Below are positions 21,813-22,591 of a stretch of 22,591 bases of DNA, piece after piece. Every line of letters begins with the position of its first letter. Positions within the stretch are counted from its first letter, which is position 1. The notes below the pieces were generated by a model. It was given only the letters and a program-made list of their open reading frames with translations, made no database searches and was not told the DNA's origin. This DNA comes from JAWLGJ01 sp041685145 (lineage in GTDB: Bacteria; Pseudomonadota; Alphaproteobacteria; Rhodospirillales; Magnetospirillaceae), in the NCBI GenBank assembly GCA_041685145.1, contig JAWLGJ010000047.1, positions 1 through 22,591 on the forward strand, written 5' to 3'. The position numbers and the translations under genes were made by a program.

Positions 21813-22481
21813 ATGGACTGGACGGCGTTGGGGCTGTCGCTGCGCTTGGCGGCGTTGACGGTGCTGTTGCTGCTGCCCATCGGGGTGCTGTCGGGGCGGC
21901 TGCTGGCCTATCGCGATTTCCGCGGCAAGGGGTTGGTCGAGGCGCTTGTGGCGCTGCCGCTGGTGCTGCCGCCGACGGTGTTCGGCTACTACCTGCTGGT
22001 CGCCTTCGGCGCCGCCTCGCCGCTGGGGCAGCTTTGGGAGGCCGCCTTCGGGCGCCAACTGGTGTTCGCCTTCGACGGGTTGTTGCTGGCGTCGCTGGTG
22101 TTCAACCTGCCCTTCGCGGTGCAGCCCATGCAGCGGGCCTTCGAGGCCATCGCGCCCGAGGTGCGCGAGGCGGCGGCCTGTTGCGGCATGGCGCCGTGGC
22201 GGGCGCTGTGGAAGGTGGAGCTGCCCCTGGCGTGGCCGGGCATCTTGACGGCGATGGTGCTGGCCTTTGCCCACACGCTGGGGGAGTTCGGCATCGTGCT
22301 GATGGTCGGCGGCTCCATCCCCGGCGAGACCCGCACCGTCGCCATCGCCATCTATGACCGCGTGCAGGCCTTCGACGATGCGGCGGCGGGGCAGATGTCG
22401 GCGCTGCTGCTGGCGATCTCGCTGGCGACCATCGCGCTGACCTTCGCCTTTTCGCGCCGCGTCGGCCGGCGGCTGGGATAG
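21813..22481 (+). CDS. modB: Molybdate ABC transporter permease ModB
   Basis: Inner-membrane permease of the molybdate importer, 222 residues, normal for ModB, with about five hydrophobic segments. Family signatures are the N-terminal MDWTALGLSLRLAALTVLLL, ALPLVLPPTVFGYYLLVAFG, and the cytoplasmic EAA loop EVREAAACCGMAPWRALWKV followed by LPLAWPGI, which docks on ModC. LAFAHTLGEFGIVLMVGG and IPGETRTVAIAIYD are also typical. The ATG at 21813 has a G-rich stretch (GTGGGGGCGG) upstream; the extension to 21717 overlaps modA and is not used. modC starts 5 bp after its stop, so translation is probably coupled. Confidence 0.95.
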   Translation: MDWTALGLSLRLAALTVLLLLPIGVLSGRLLAYRDFRGKGLVEALVALPLVLPPTVFGYYLLVAFGAASPLGQLWEAAFGRQLVFAFDGLLLASLVFNLPFAVQPMQRAFEAIAPEVREAAACCGMAPWRALWKVELPLAWPGILTAMVLAFAHTLGEFGIVLMVGGSIPGETRTVAIAIYDRVQAFDDAAAGQMSALLLAISLATIALTFAFSRRVGRRLG

Positions 22482-22486
22482 GCGCG

Positions 22487-22591
22487 ATGGCGGGGCTGCG
22501 GGTCGAGGTGGCGCAGGACGGGCCGATACCACTGGCGGCGGCGTTCTCATGCGCGCCGGGCGAGGTGCTGGCCCTGGTGGGGCCGTCGGGC
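22487..22591 (+). CDS. modC: Molybdate ABC transporter ATP-binding protein ModC, N-terminal fragment
   Basis: The first 35 codons of an ATPase gene cut by the right edge. The visible protein has a short beta-strand start (MAGLRVEVAQDGP) and APGEVLALVGPSG, the beginning of a Walker A motif. Position five bases after modB, in order A-B-C, identifies it as modC. Its signature motif, Walker B and possible C-terminal TOBE domain lie outside the window. The start has no strong SD of its own, consistent with coupling to modB. Confidence 0.88.
   Translation, partial: MAGLRVEVAQDGPIPLAAAFSCAPGEVLALVGPSG

Noticed and set aside
1..22591. tRNA, rRNA, CRISPR array, insertion sequence or prophage genes
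   Set aside because: I scanned for T-loop-like GGTTCGAATCC, regularly spaced repeats and transposase or integrase motifs and saw none.

Overview
The window is about 70% G+C, densely packed DNA with strong Shine-Dalgarno (SD) sequences and several GTG starts. The gene set (Bpt leucyl-transferase, MotAB, a YdcH-type protein, a HIG1-domain protein, UbiX, PrpE, a long CimA, Tat-exported ModA) points to an alphaproteobacterium. Rhodospirillales is my best guess, by inference from gene content and not by alignment. I see no tRNA, rRNA, CRISPR array, transposase or phage gene; this looks like core chromosome with intact genes.

Layout. (1) 1-4461, minus strand: motA, motB, an RDD membrane protein, bpt and a long Ala/Glu-rich predicted coiled-coil protein that runs off the left edge. 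(2) 4622-7911: a flavin reductase convergent with a 405-residue ferritin-like diiron protein, then a cobalamin riboswitch driving a stand-alone CbiM-like permease, then a small one-helix membrane protein. (3) 8003-13349, minus strand: an orphan NarL-type response regulator and, read in order of transcription, uppP, a peptidoglycan-binding-domain protein, a phospholipase D-VTT membrane fusion and an endonuclease/exonuclease/phosphatase that overlaps the fusion by 4 bp. (4) 13470-16629: a HIG1-like protein, ubiX, a YdcH-type protein and prpE (propionyl-CoA synthetase). (5) 16678-18970: a surface-antigen-like exported protein and, divergently, citramalate synthase cimA. (6) 18971-19163: an intergenic cluster of palindromic repeats. 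(7) 19164-22591: an oxyanion-uptake region with an orphan tungstate-binding tupA, a DksA/TraR zinc-finger protein, a single-domain ModE-like regulator and modA-modB-modC (modC cut by the right edge).

How the genes work together. MotA and MotB form the flagellar stator. The cobalamin aptamer presumably lowers production of a metal-uptake permease when B12 is plentiful. UppP recycles the undecaprenyl lipid carrier; the PLD-VTT protein two genes downstream carries a domain of the DedA/VTT superfamily, which includes lipid and lipid-carrier translocases, so this run may form a membrane-lipid module. In the last region the ModE-like protein probably regulates modABC through a 26-bp dyad over the predicted modA -10 box. 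TupA has no partner permease inside the window.

No wholly new system is obvious. The best leads are the PLD-VTT/EEP/uppP neighbourhood, the orphan TupA beside modABC with a ModE that lacks its molybdate-binding domains, the uncharacterised diiron protein, and a perfect 18-bp palindrome between motA and the flavin reductase. No gene-free stretch exceeds about 300 bases apart from the divergent region 6375-6874, most of which is the riboswitch leader.
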